64,000 bases of DNA from Clostridiales bacterium (GTDB lineage Bacteria; Bacillota; Clostridia; UBA1381). The first letter of the stretch is position 1; each line of letters opens with the position of its first letter. Below the pieces are notes generated by a model that was not told the DNA's origin, ran no database searches, and saw nothing but the letters and a program-made list of their open reading frames with translations. The position numbers were made by a program, and so were the translations under genes. This document shows, piece by piece, positions 34,746 through 43,631 of the stretch. The stretch is taken from assembly GCA_029226975.1 (NCBI GenBank), contig JAQXZB010000063.1, positions 1 through 64,000 on the forward strand, read 5' to 3'.

Positions 34746-36032
34746 TTATTTAACTACTGCGTTGTTTGCAAGCATTGTAACGGTCTTTTGAATAACCAAA
34801 TCCTTTGCAATGCCGTCCATATCAGCCTCTGAAAGAAGCTCCTTAAGCTTGTCAAGCTCCATATTGTACTTCTTAGCCATGTCAACGAGATTTAACTCAA
34901 TCTCCTCAGGACCTGCCTCGATGCCCTCTGCCTTTGCAATGGCTTCAAGCACAAGCGAACCCGAAAGCTGCTTCTTTGCCTGCTCGGCAAACTGCTCTCT
35001 CATTGACTCTATTGTCTGACCCGTATACTGCATATACATATCAAGATTCATTCCCTGATACTGCAATCTCTGGGCAAAATCGTTTATCAGTCTGTCAATC
35101 TGAGCCTCTACCATAGCGTCGGGAAGCTCGAACTCGGCATTTTCAACCGCCTTGTCCACAACCTTGTTCTCGGTTTCGGTCTTTGCCTTTTCCTCAGCCT
35201 GAGCCTCAAGCTTCTTCTTAAGGTCAGCCTTGTATTCCTCCATGGTTTCAAACTCGCTTATCTCGCTTGCGAAATCATCGTCAAGCTCCGGAAGCTCTCT
35301 TAGCTTTATCTCGTTTACCTTTACCTTAAAGAGCGCCTCCTTGCCCTTTAATTCCTCTGCATGATATTCCTCGGGGAAGGTTACGTTTACGTCAACCAAA
35401 TCATCGATATTCGCACCTACAAGCTGTTCCTCAAAGCCCGGAATGAATGTTCCCGAACCAATCTCAAGCTCATAGTTCTCGCCCTTGCCGCCGTCAAATG
35501 CAACGCCGTCAACAAAGCCCTCGAAATCGATAACCGCAATGTCGCCCTCTGCAACGGGACGATCGTCAACGGAAACGAGTCTTGCGTTTCTCTTTTGGCT
35601 TGCCTCAAGATCCTTTGTAACATCCTCGTCTGTTACAGTATAGTCAATTTTTTCCACTTCTATACCCTTGTATTCGCCTAACTTTACCTCGGGCTTTGTG
35701 GTAACAAGAGCGGTAAATACAACCGGCTCGCCCTTCTTTATTTCCTCAACGTCAATCTCAGGCTTTGCCACAACATCAAGCTCCGCTTCCTTTACGGCAG
35801 CCTCATATGCTTCGGGAAGCACTGCGTTTATTGCATCGTCATAGAAAACCGCTTCGGTGTAATACTTTTCAACAATCGCTCTGGGAGCCTTTCCCTTTCT
35901 GAAGCCCGGAATATTGAACTTCTTTGCGTTCTTTCTGTACGCCTGATTGATAGCCTTGTCAAAATCCTCTGCCGACACCTCAAAGGTCAGCTTTACAAGA
36001 TTCTTTTCTACCTGTTCATTTTTCACTGCCAT
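34746..36032 (-). CDS. tig: Trigger factor
   Basis: Ribosome-bound chaperone and prolyl isomerase, 428 residues. Ribosome-binding loop [20 protein letters not shown] near 38-57, central FKBP-type domain (about 155-240: [35 protein letters not shown]), and a long helical C-terminal domain. First gene of the tig-clpP-clpX-lysA run, with a strong promoter and an AAGGAGG site. Confidence 0.97.
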   Translation of the reverse strand: MAVKNEQVEKNLVKLTFEVSAEDFDKAINQAYRKNAKKFNIPGFRKGKAPRAIVEKYYTEAVFYDDAINAVLPEAYEAAVKEAELDVVAKPEIDVEEIKKGEPVVFTALVTTKPEVKLGEYKGIEVEKIDYTVTDEDVTKDLEASQKRNARLVSVDDRPVAEGDIAVIDFEGFVDGVAFDGGKGENYELEIGSGTFIPGFEEQLVGANIDDLVDVNVTFPEEYHAEELKGKEALFKVKVNEIKLRELPELDDDFASEISEFETMEEYKADLKKKLEAQAEEKAKTETENKVVDKAVENAEFELPDAMVEAQIDRLINDFAQRLQYQGMNLDMYMQYTGQTIESMREQFAEQAKKQLSGSLVLEAIAKAEGIEAGPEEIELNLVDMAKKYNMELDKLKELLSEADMDGIAKDLVIQKTVTMLANNAVVK

Positions 36033-36106
36033 AGTGATAATATCCTCCTTAAAGTCTTATACAGACATTTTTTCCATACATGACTGTACATTTTCACATA
36101 TTCTCC

Positions 36107-36135
36107 ATTATATCACTTTATCAAGCCCATTTCAA
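36107..36135 (-). promoter_or_regulatory. Sigma-A promoter of tig-clpP
   Basis: TTGAAA (36130-36135), 17-bp spacer, TATAAT (36107-36112), leftward. About 74 bp before the tig ATG. No CIRCE or CtsR operator was recognised in the leader. Confidence 0.8.
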
Positions 36136-36229
36136 GCATTTTTTAATTTTTTTACAACTTTGTCATAAAACATTTCGTGTTTTTGGCGATATATATTGAT
36201 TTGGCACAGTTTTTTTGCTAAAAATTATC

Positions 36230-36691
36230 CTAAAGCTCCTCATAAGGCACAATCCTGTCCGTTTGCTCCAAACGGCTCAGATATGCTCCGCAGGCTCTTT
36301 TCGCCTTTGCCAAATCCAGATTTATGTAATTTCCGCATTCAAGCTCCGATTTTCCGAAAACCTCACCCTCATACTCCATCGTAAGTCTTAAAGCGTCCTT
36401 GACGCTCTCAAGCACCCTTTCGGGAGAAACCGAGTCTCTTACTATCAGATAAAATCCCGTCTGACAGCCCATGGGTCCGAAATACACAACCTCCTTTGCA
36501 ATGTCCGAATTTCTAAGATAGGTTGCCAGCATATGCTCCGTTGTGTGGATTGAGGAGTTGTCAAGCAAAATACCCGTATTGGGACGGCAAAATCTTAAAT
36601 CATATGTCACGCAGTCGCCGTCAATGCGCGATATGTATATTCCCTCGTCAAGCCTTCTGTGGTCGACCTGAAAGCTTTTGATTTTATTCAT
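36230..36691 (-). CDS. luxS: S-ribosylhomocysteine lyase (LuxS)
   Basis: Splits S-ribosylhomocysteine into homocysteine and DPD, the AI-2 precursor. 153 residues. The metal site is complete: His49 and His53 in HTTEH plus Cys119 in ELECGNYINLD; catalytic Glu52 and Cys76 (FGPMGCQTGFYL) are present. The ATG at 36691 is chosen because AGGTG stands six bases upstream; upstream GTG/ATG codons are inside the SD. It overlaps the mtnN end by eight bases, so the two detoxification steps are coupled. Confidence 0.95.
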   Translation of the reverse strand: MNKIKSFQVDHRRLDEGIYISRIDGDCVTYDLRFCRPNTGILLDNSSIHTTEHMLATYLRNSDIAKEVVYFGPMGCQTGFYLIVRDSVSPERVLESVKDALRLTMEYEGEVFGKSELECGNYINLDLAKAKRACGAYLSRLEQTDRIVPYEEL

Positions 36692-37394
36692 CGTCATCAC
36701 CTCGATTTAAATTCTTTAACATATATAATATCACCTGAACCGAATTTTTCGCCGCGGCTCTTGCAAAGGTCGGAAAGTCCGTCTTGCTCTCATCGTCGGC
36801 GCTGTCGGAAATTGCTCTTAGCACCGCAAAGGGCTTATTTGACATGGTGCATACATGACCGATGCTTGCGCCCTCCATTTCAGCCGCTACGGCTCCGAAT
36901 TCGCGCTTTATTCTTTCCCTCTGCTCCCGGGAGGCGATAAACTGGTCGCCCGATGCGATAATTCCCTTTATAACCTTTACATCAAGCTTTGATGCGGCCT
37001 CATACATAAGCTGTGTCATTTCATCATCACAGTCCATGTATACTCGGTCAATGCCGCTTATAAAGCCCTTTTCATCTCCTACGGGAGTGGTGTCCATATC
37101 ATGCTCCGCAACCGACACCGCCACCGCAATATCGCCTATGGACAGCTCGTCCTCAAGCGCGCCGGCAACTCCCACGTTTATTACTATATCCGGATTGTAT
37201 TTTAAAATCATGGTCTGGGTGCATACCGCCGCGTTCACCTTGCCCACACCCGCCGCGGCAACAACCACCGGCACATCGTTTATTGTCCCCGTATGGTATT
37301 TTACCATGCTGACTGTTTTGACTTCGTGCGATGTCATAAGCGCACTAAGCGCACTCACCTCAAAATCCAGCGCACCTATTATGCCTACCTTCAT
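36684..37394 (-). CDS. mtnN: 5'-methylthioadenosine/S-adenosylhomocysteine nucleosidase
   Basis: Removes adenine from SAH and MTA, feeding S-ribosylhomocysteine to LuxS. 236 residues. Family blocks: MKVGIIGALDFEVSAL at the N-terminus, INVGVAGALEDELSIGDIAVA, AAEMEGASIGHVC with the catalytic Glu/Met region, and RAISDSADDES with the catalytic Asp. The ATG at 37394 has GGAGG seven bases upstream; the ORF track began two codons earlier at a TTG. Divergent from an exonuclease gene. Confidence 0.95.
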   Translation of the reverse strand: MKVGIIGALDFEVSALSALMTSHEVKTVSMVKYHTGTINDVPVVVAAAGVGKVNAAVCTQTMILKYNPDIVINVGVAGALEDELSIGDIAVAVSVAEHDMDTTPVGDEKGFISGIDRVYMDCDDEMTQLMYEAASKLDVKVIKGIIASGDQFIASREQRERIKREFGAVAAEMEGASIGHVCTMSNKPFAVLRAISDSADDESKTDFPTFARAAAKNSVQVILYMLKNLNRGDDDE

Positions 37395-37432
37395 CAGCAA
37401 ACCTCCGTTTCCTTTTTATATAATTACTTTTG

Positions 37433-37461
37433 ATTGTAACATACTTTTAATTCATTGTCAA
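37433..37461 (-). promoter_or_regulatory. Promoter of mtnN-luxS
   Basis: TTGACA (37456-37461), 17-bp spacer, TACAAT (37433-37438), leftward. Its -35 box is the left half of the palindrome shared with the divergent promoter. Confidence 0.8.
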
Positions 37462-37470
37462 CGTTGACAA
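37455..37470. promoter_or_regulatory. 16-bp palindrome made of two back-to-back -35 boxes
   Basis: TTGTCAACGTTGACAA is a perfect palindrome. Its two halves are the -35 hexamers of the leftward mtnN and rightward exonuclease promoters, separated by only CG. Polymerases on the two sides would exclude each other, and the sequence could also serve as an operator. Confidence 0.75.
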
Positions 37471-37492
37471 ACGCCAAAAATAATAGTATAAT
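37464..37492 (+). promoter_or_regulatory. Promoter of the exonuclease gene
   Basis: Perfect consensus TTGACA (37464-37469), 17-bp spacer, TATAAT (37487-37492), rightward, about 43 bp before the ATG. Confidence 0.85.
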
Positions 37493-37535
37493 ATTGTGTG
37501 TATATGAGATAATTTTACGAAAGGAAGCCCGGCTG

Positions 37536-38186
37536 ATGAATTTTACCGCCATAGATTTTGAAACCGCCACATCAAAATATACCAGTATATGCAGTATGGG
37601 TATATGTGTGGTTGAGAATAATGTTATCACGGAGCGAAAGGAAATCTTTATCAGACCTGAGCCCTTGGAGTTTCATGAATATAACATAAAGATACACGGA
37701 ATAACCCCCAATGCGGTAAAGGACAAACCGCAATTTAACGAATATTGGGAGCAAATCCGTCCCTATCTTGAAAACCGCCTTGTGGTGGCGCACAATACGT
37801 CATTTGACATAACCGCCCTGTGCGCAACACTGGATTTTTACAATATCCCCTATCCGAAGTTTCAGTATATGTGTACGGTGAAGCTTTCGCAAAAGGCGTA
37901 CCCGGAGCTTAAAAGCCATAAGCTAAACAACCTGTGCGACGCTTTGGGAATCACTTTTTCCCATCACCATGCCTATGATGACGCTTATGCCTGTGCAATG
38001 GTGCTTTTGAGAATACTCTATGATTACAGCCTGCTAAATGCAAACGAGCTTGCCGAGTGCTTTGACGTAAAAATCGGAAAGCTTTATCCGGGCTGCAAGG
38101 TTTCAACCCATCAGCGGGAGCCGAAGCAAAAAAAGAACGCGCAGCCGCGCCGTTTTCATAATTCAAACACCCACGGAAGCTTGTAA
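37536..38186 (+). CDS. DnaQ-like 3'-5' exonuclease (DEDDh)
   Basis: 216 residues. Exo I FTAIDFETAT (Asp/Glu), Exo II AHNTSFDITAL (Asp) and Exo III HHHAYDDAYACA (His and Asp) make a complete DEDDh site, as in PolC/DinG exonuclease domains and stand-alone epsilon-like nucleases. The last 45 residues are basic (REPKQKKNAQPRR). The ORF track start lies 27 codons upstream inside the promoter; the ATG at 37536 follows AAAGGAAG. The substrate (proofreading, repair or RNA) is not known. Single plus-strand gene with its own promoter and terminator. Confidence 0.85.
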   Translation: MNFTAIDFETATSKYTSICSMGICVVENNVITERKEIFIRPEPLEFHEYNIKIHGITPNAVKDKPQFNEYWEQIRPYLENRLVVAHNTSFDITALCATLDFYNIPYPKFQYMCTVKLSQKAYPELKSHKLNNLCDALGITFSHHHAYDDAYACAMVLLRILYDYSLLNANELAECFDVKIGKLYPGCKVSTHQREPKQKKNAQPRRFHNSNTHGSL

Positions 38187-38206
38187 TTTTCCGCGGGTGT
38201 TTTTTA
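38165..38206 (+). terminator. Terminator of the exonuclease gene
   Basis: AACACCCACGGAA/TTCCGCGGGTGTT hairpin with one mismatch, followed by six T. The hairpin overlaps the last codons of the exonuclease and abuts the convergent pheA stop at 38204. Confidence 0.82.
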
Positions 38207-39016
38207 ATAGGCATAGGAGCCCAAAAATTTATAAAATTCCGTATGCCGCTTTATCTTGTCAAGGGCAAAGTATATCGAAGCGTCGTCAATATTTCCCTCA
38301 ATGTCGATAAGGAATATATATTTCCCCAATGCCTCCTTAACGGGTCTTGACTCGATACGCAGCATATTGATATTTGCCCTGTATAAAAGCTCTATGGCGT
38401 GATAGAGTGCACCGGGCTTGTTGTCGAGAGTAAAGGCTATGGAGGTTTTGTCATGCTCCGTCACCTTTGTTGAGGGCTGCTTTTCTATTATAACAAATCT
38501 TGTGGAATTATTGCCCTCATCGGCGCAATCCTTCTCGATAATCTCCAAGCCGTAAAGCTTTGCCGCAACCGCAGCACCTATGCAGGCAACCGAACCGTCC
38601 GAGGCAGCGGCACGCTGTGCCGCCTGTGCCGTTGAAGCCGCCGGCTCTGTGATTGCATGGGAATATTTCTCCTCAAGTATTCTCGAGCACTGACCGATGG
38701 GCTGAGGATGGGAGGTAATTATTTTTATATCCTCCCGCCCCACACCGGGCTTTGCCATAATATTCTCGCTTACCCGAAGCACATATTCCCCGGTTATATA
38801 CACATTAGCTTCCAAAGCAAGAGCGTCCACCGTTGCGTTCACACTGCCCTCAATGGAGTTTTCTATCGGGACTATTGCCCTGTGGACTTCTCCCTCATCA
38901 ACCGCCCTTATAAGTGCCTTTAAGGTTTTGTATTCAACAAGCTCTTCCTTGCCCTGCGACCAATCCATTGCCGCCTGATGCGAGAAAGTGCCGTCCGGTC
39001 CCATATAAGCAAGCAT
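38204..39016 (-). CDS. pheA: Prephenate dehydratase
   Basis: Makes phenylpyruvate for phenylalanine. 270 residues: catalytic part (about 1-180) with YMGPDGTFSHQAA, VPIENSIEGSVNATVDAL and the active-site motif NSTRFVIIEK, then an ACT domain (from about 192: SIAFTLDNKPGALYHAIELL, and ESRPVKEALGKYIFLIDIEG) carrying the GALY and ESRP motifs for Phe inhibition. No chorismate mutase part is fused. It starts one base past the aroF stop. Confidence 0.95.
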   Translation of the reverse strand: MLAYMGPDGTFSHQAAMDWSQGKEELVEYKTLKALIRAVDEGEVHRAIVPIENSIEGSVNATVDALALEANVYITGEYVLRVSENIMAKPGVGREDIKIITSHPQPIGQCSRILEEKYSHAITEPAASTAQAAQRAAASDGSVACIGAAVAAKLYGLEIIEKDCADEGNNSTRFVIIEKQPSTKVTEHDKTSIAFTLDNKPGALYHAIELLYRANINMLRIESRPVKEALGKYIFLIDIEGNIDDASIYFALDKIKRHTEFYKFLGSYAY

Positions 39017-39017
39017 T

Positions 39018-40046
39018 TTATTCCTCCGCCAACAATTTTCTGCCTACCGCTTTTGCAATCGGGTCAAGCTCTTGCATAAGCTTTGCGAACTTTTCAGGCT
39101 TTAAGGACTGTGCCCCGTCCGAAGCGGCCTTTTCCGGGCAGTTATGCACCTCAATCATAAGTCCGTCCGCACCGGCGGCAATTGCGCCCTTGGCTATTGC
39201 CGGAACGTACTGATATGTGCCGGCGGCATGGCTCGGATCGCCGATTATGGGCAGATGCGAAAGCTCCTTTGCCACAGGAATTGCGCTTATGTCAAAGGTG
39301 TTTCTTGTGGCGGTTTCATAGGTTCTTATACCTCTTTCGCAGAGTATTACCTTTTCATTGCCCTCGGACATTATGTATTCCGCCGCCATGAGCCATTCCT
39401 CCATTGTGCAGGCAAGACCGCGCTTTAAAAGTATCGGCTTGTTGCATTTTCCGACCTCTCTTAAAAGCTTGAAGTTCTGCATATTTCTTGCGCCTATCTG
39501 CATAATGTCCGCAAAGTTTGCCACAAGGTCAACATCTCTTGTATCAAGCACCTCGGTGCATATGGGCATTTTAAGCTCGTGACCGCTGTTGTACATAATC
39601 CGCAGTCCGTCGCCCTCCAGTCCCTGGAATGAATAGGGTGAGGAACGGGGCTTGAAGGCTCCCCCTCTTAAAATATTTGCTCCCGCCTCCTTGCAAAGAC
39701 GGCTCACCTCGGTAAACTGCTCCTGGCTTTCTATTGCGCAGGGTCCCGCGAAAACCGCAAGCTGTTCTCCTCCCACGCTTACGCCGTAACCGCAGTCTAT
39801 GACGGACGGCTCCTTTTTAAGCTCCTTTGAAGCAAGCTTATAGGGTTTCATAATCGGAACTACGTTCTCAACGCCCTTTATTGTGGTAATCTGATTCATG
39901 CTCAGATTTCTCTTATCACCTATAGCGCCTATTACGGTTTTGTTGTCGCCGACAATGGGGTGTGTCTTAAAACCGAATTCCGCAAGAACTCTTTCGACGT
40001 TCTTTATTTGTTCCTCATCTGCCCCTTCTTTCATTATAATAATCAT
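39018..40046 (-). CDS. aroF: 3-deoxy-7-phosphoheptulonate synthase (AroA-beta type)
   Basis: DAHP synthase, first shikimate pathway step. 342 residues: an N-terminal ferredoxin-like regulatory domain (about 1-75, MIIIMKEGADEEQIKNVERVL) of the kind in Thermotoga DAHP synthase, and a TIM barrel with AVFAGPCAIESQEQ, LRGGAFKPRSSPYSFQG and PIIGDPSHAAGTY. It is followed directly by pheA, so the pair is geared to phenylalanine. AAGGAG precedes the ATG; own promoter. Confidence 0.95.
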   Translation of the reverse strand: MIIIMKEGADEEQIKNVERVLAEFGFKTHPIVGDNKTVIGAIGDKRNLSMNQITTIKGVENVVPIMKPYKLASKELKKEPSVIDCGYGVSVGGEQLAVFAGPCAIESQEQFTEVSRLCKEAGANILRGGAFKPRSSPYSFQGLEGDGLRIMYNSGHELKMPICTEVLDTRDVDLVANFADIMQIGARNMQNFKLLREVGKCNKPILLKRGLACTMEEWLMAAEYIMSEGNEKVILCERGIRTYETATRNTFDISAIPVAKELSHLPIIGDPSHAAGTYQYVPAIAKGAIAAGADGLMIEVHNCPEKAASDGAQSLKPEKFAKLMQELDPIAKAVGRKLLAEE

Positions 40047-40080
40047 TTCAATCTCTCCTTAGCATTTTTATTTATATATA

Positions 40081-40109
40081 AGTATAACAGAATATTTTGC
40101 ATTTTTCAA
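40081..40109 (-). promoter_or_regulatory. Promoter of aroF-pheA
   Basis: TTGAAA (40104-40109), 17-bp spacer, TATACT (40081-40086), leftward. The -35 overlaps the stop codon of ktrA. Confidence 0.7.
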
Positions 40110-40759
40110 GCCCTTTCGAGCTTATTAAGTGTCTGGGTTTTGCCCACAAACACAACTATGTCATTTTGTTTAAATTCATACGAAGACCCGGGTGACACAT
40201 TCACCTCGTTGGGGTCAAGGCTGTTTTTTACGGCTATGATATTTATTTCATAGCTTTTCCTTATATCCAGCTGGGCTATTGTTTTGCCCACCCAACTTTT
40301 GGGAACGGCAATATCGATTATTCCGTATTCGTCCGAAAGGTCTATATAATCCATCAGATGATGGGACACAAGACCTATAGCGGTTTTTACGCCCATTTCA
40401 TATTCGGGGATTATAACCGAGTCTGCGCCGATTTTTTGAAGCACCTTTCGCTGATTTTTGTCCGACGCCTTGCATACCACCTTTTTCACTCCCATTTCCT
40501 TTAGGTATAAGGTTGCAAGCACACTTGTGTTTAAATCGCTCACACCGATTACAACACAGTCCATATTTTTAATTCCCAAGGCTCTTAAGGTTGCTTCTTC
40601 TTTAATATCGCCGCCCACCGCCTGCGTAACCATATCCGCCACTGCGTTGACCCGCTCCATGCTGTTGTCTACGGCAAGCACCTCATAGCCCATACGGAAA
40701 AGCTGACAGGCAACGGCAGTTCCAAACCTGCCCAAGCCCAGTACCGCAAAGCTTTTCAT
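40106..40759 (-). CDS. ktrA: Potassium uptake regulatory subunit (KtrA/TrkA family, single RCK)
   Basis: 217 residues: one RCK_N (Rossmann) domain starting FAVLGLGRFGTAVACQL with the NAD(H)/ATP loop, and an RCK_C domain (from about 135). One RCK unit is the KtrA size; octameric rings gate the KtrB channel. The ATG at 40759 follows GGAGG by six bases; the ORF track adds 11 codons from a hairpin leader. Directly downstream of ktrB. Confidence 0.92.
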   Translation of the reverse strand: MKSFAVLGLGRFGTAVACQLFRMGYEVLAVDNSMERVNAVADMVTQAVGGDIKEEATLRALGIKNMDCVVIGVSDLNTSVLATLYLKEMGVKKVVCKASDKNQRKVLQKIGADSVIIPEYEMGVKTAIGLVSHHLMDYIDLSDEYGIIDIAVPKSWVGKTIAQLDIRKSYEINIIAVKNSLDPNEVNVSPGSSYEFKQNDIVVFVGKTQTLNKLERA

Positions 40760-40762
40760 AAC

Positions 40763-40796
40763 AATCCTCCAATCCGCCGTTTCATACGGCAATTAT
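40763..40796 (-). repeat. SD-proximal GC hairpin element (ktrA)
   Basis: GCCGU-AUGAA-ACGGC hairpin, then GGAUUGGAGG, on the minus strand between ktrB and ktrA. Overlaps the ktrB stop. Compare the tagO and glnS elements. Confidence 0.45.
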
Positions 40797-42157
40797 CCTA
40801 TCAGCATATGTCCCTCCGGGTAGGAAAGGCTGTCTTTGCCGTTTGCCGACGACATGACGCTTATGCTTATTGTGGTAATTCCCACACGCCCGAAGTACAT
40901 AAGAAAAATCGAAATCCATTTTGTAAGCGCACCCGCCCCCGCCGTTATGCCGGAGGTAAGACCTACGGTATCGTAAGCCGATGCCATTTCAAACACGCAG
41001 TCCAAAAGCGGCGCGTCCTCTGCCATGCTCACAACAGTCGAGGACAGCGTTATAAGAAACAGCCAAATCATTATAAGCGTATAGGCAAAGGCAGTATTTT
41101 CCTTTTTTATGCATCTTTTGCATATTACAAGTCCGTTTCTCCGCCTTAAAAACCCGGCACAGGAAAGCGCCGCAACCGCAAAGGTGCCGACCTTTACTCC
41201 GCCCGCCGTTGAGCCGGAGGCTCCGCCTATCATCATAAGTATTACAGTAAGAATCTTTGACTGCTCCGTAAGCCCTGCCTGACCGATTGCGTCAAAACCG
41301 GCAGTTCTTGTGGTTGCCGACTGAAAAAACGCCGCCAGAAGCTTTTCTCCCGTACCAAAGCCGCCAATGGTTTTGGGGTTTGAATATTCAAACAGGAAAA
41401 ACAGCGCCGTTCCCCCCACCAAAAGCAGTGCGGTTGATACCAAAACGATTTTTGCATACAAATCAAGTCTTTTAAAGCTTTTGGCTCGTCCTATTTCTTC
41501 CCAGACTATAAAGCCTATTCCGCCGATTATCAAAAGTGCGGCAAGAGTTATAAGTACAACCGGGTCCTTTGCATAGGGAAGCATACTGCTGTTATTGCCC
41601 AAAATATCAAAGCCGGCATTGCAGTAGGCGGAAACCGAATGGAACACACCGTACCAAATCCCCTTAGGTCCGAACTTAGGCACAAACCGAAGCGAAAGCA
41701 CTGCCGCACCGACGCCCTCCGCAGCCGCCGTTATAACAAGAACGTGCTTTGTTATCTTAACAACTCCCTCTATGGTGTCAAGCCCCAAGCTCTGTGCCAA
41801 AATCATGCGGTTTCTTAAATCAATATTTCTCTTTGACGCAAGAAACACTATTGTAATCATCGTCATAAAGCCAAGCCCGCCTATCTGAATAAGCGCCAAA
41901 AGCACCGCCTGTCCAAACAGCGTAAGCTCAGAGCCGGGGTCTATCACCGTAAGACCCGTTATGCACACCGCCGAGGTTGACACATACAGCGCACTCAAAA
42001 AATCCGGAGTTTTCCCGTCCCGGCAGGATATGGGCAGCATCAAAAGCAGCGCGCCCGCCAAAATAAGCAGCATAAACCCGATTGCAATCCGCCTTGACGT
42101 ATTTATGCGCTTTTTTCCCCAATAAATTCTTTTTATCAGCGATTTAGCAAAAGACAT
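40793..42157 (-). CDS. ktrB: Potassium channel subunit (KtrB/TrkH family)
   Basis: 454-residue membrane subunit with four membrane-pore-membrane repeats. Filter-type Gly segments: YVSTSAVCITGLTV, VSAYCNAGFDILG, QSATTRTAGFDAI and ASAYDTVGLTSG. The length and opening (ISRRIAIGF...LPISCRDGKTPDFLSAL-like) fit KtrB rather than the longer TrkH. Works with the KtrA ring next door; K+ and probably Na+ dependent. GAGGAG lies before the ATG. Confidence 0.92.
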   Translation of the reverse strand: MSFAKSLIKRIYWGKKRINTSRRIAIGFMLLILAGALLLMLPISCRDGKTPDFLSALYVSTSAVCITGLTVIDPGSELTLFGQAVLLALIQIGGLGFMTMITIVFLASKRNIDLRNRMILAQSLGLDTIEGVVKITKHVLVITAAAEGVGAAVLSLRFVPKFGPKGIWYGVFHSVSAYCNAGFDILGNNSSMLPYAKDPVVLITLAALLIIGGIGFIVWEEIGRAKSFKRLDLYAKIVLVSTALLLVGGTALFFLFEYSNPKTIGGFGTGEKLLAAFFQSATTRTAGFDAIGQAGLTEQSKILTVILMMIGGASGSTAGGVKVGTFAVAALSCAGFLRRRNGLVICKRCIKKENTAFAYTLIMIWLFLITLSSTVVSMAEDAPLLDCVFEMASAYDTVGLTSGITAGAGALTKWISIFLMYFGRVGITTISISVMSSANGKDSLSYPEGHMLIG

Positions 42158-42169
42158 TTTGCCATCTCC

Positions 42170-43618
42170 TCATATATATCTTGATTTTCTCCATGCCGCC
42201 GAGGTAAAGAGCACCAGTATCGGATAAAGCTCCAAACGTCCCGCCAGCATATCCAGTGACAGCACAAGCTTTGAAAAAGCCGAAAAATCCGCAAAGTTGC
42301 CCGTAGGTCCAACTGCGCCCAGTCCCGGTCCCACATTGTTTAACGTGGCTATAACCGCCGTTACGGTGGTGGTAATATCCTTGCCGTCCAGTGACACCGC
42401 CAAAATCGAAATTATCATAAAAAGCATATACACCGCAAAATATGAATTTACGCTTCTGACAATATCCGTACCGATGGATTTGCCGTCATTTTTTAAGGTT
42501 ACGATGCTTCTGGGGCTTATGGTGCGGCGTATTTCTCGAACTGCGGATTTTACAAGGATTGAAACCCTTATAATCTTAATGCCGCCGCCGGTGGAGCCGG
42601 CACAGCTTCCCGTAAACATCAGAAAAATCAATATCATCTGCGAAAATACCGGCCATTTGTCAAAATCCGCCGTTGCATATCCCGTTGTGGTAATAATCGA
42701 CGCCACCTGGAAAAACGCATATCTAAACGCCTTTGCAATACTGCCGTAAATTCCCGTTATATTAAGCGCCACCAAAACAGCTGACGTCAAAACAATGCCC
42801 AAATAAATCCTAAGCTCATCGTTTACGGCTGCGCGGCGAAGCTTTTTTGCTATCAAAAGATAATACACCGTAAAATTAACACCGAAAAGCAGCATAAATA
42901 TTCCTATCACATAATCGATATATACGCTGTCATAATGACCGATGCTCGCGTTTTTTACGCCAAATCCTCCCGTTCCCGCCGTTCCGAAGGTATGCACAAG
43001 GCTGTCGAACACGCTCATGCCACCGAATAGCAAAAGCACAAACTCAATAACCGTCAGTGCAATGTAAATACAATACAAAATCCTCACCGAAAATTTCCAG
43101 CGGCTTGCCAGCTTGCCCACCGTAGGACCGGGCATTTCCGCACGCATTATATGCGTTGTGCGTGCGTCCTTTTGGGAGAATATTGCCATTGCGAACACCA
43201 ACACGCCCATTCCGCCTATCCAGTGGGTAAGACTGCGCCAGAAAAGCAGACTCGGGCTTACGCTCTCCACATCCTTAAGGATTGTGGAGCCGGTTGTGGT
43301 AAAGCCGGAAACCGTTTCAAAGAAGCAGTCCACAAAATCGGGTATCTCCCGACTTAAAAAGAAGGGCAGTCCGCCAAGCGCAGAAAATAATATCCATGCC
43401 AGCGCAACAATCATCAGTCCGTCACGGGCAAAAAGCTCACGCTTCTTTACCGGGATAAGTGCCAATGCCCCGCAAAGGGCAAACATTGCCATGGTAATCA
43501 CAAATTCCCAGTGACAGCCGTCCCGGTAAATAACCGAAACCGCCAAAGGCGGCAGAAGCATACCTGCGCCTATGAGCATGATTTTCCCTATCATATGTAA
43601 AACCATTCTGTAATTCAT
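42170..43618 (-). CDS. trkH: Potassium uptake protein TrkH
   Basis: 482 residues, TrkH-type channel. Pore segments include ETVSGFTTTGSTIL, VHTFGTAGTGGFGVK, ASIITTTGYATADFD and ATLNNVGPGLGAV. It has the extra N-terminal helix pair that separates TrkH/G from KtrB. It is immediately downstream of the two-RCK trkA, making a classic TrkAH pair, and 12 bp upstream of the KtrB gene. Confidence 0.93.
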   Translation of the reverse strand: MNYRMVLHMIGKIMLIGAGMLLPPLAVSVIYRDGCHWEFVITMAMFALCGALALIPVKKRELFARDGLMIVALAWILFSALGGLPFFLSREIPDFVDCFFETVSGFTTTGSTILKDVESVSPSLLFWRSLTHWIGGMGVLVFAMAIFSQKDARTTHIMRAEMPGPTVGKLASRWKFSVRILYCIYIALTVIEFVLLLFGGMSVFDSLVHTFGTAGTGGFGVKNASIGHYDSVYIDYVIGIFMLLFGVNFTVYYLLIAKKLRRAAVNDELRIYLGIVLTSAVLVALNITGIYGSIAKAFRYAFFQVASIITTTGYATADFDKWPVFSQMILIFLMFTGSCAGSTGGGIKIIRVSILVKSAVREIRRTISPRSIVTLKNDGKSIGTDIVRSVNSYFAVYMLFMIISILAVSLDGKDITTTVTAVIATLNNVGPGLGAVGPTGNFADFSAFSKLVLSLDMLAGRLELYPILVLFTSAAWRKSRYI

Positions 43619-43631
43619 AGGTATTCCCCCG

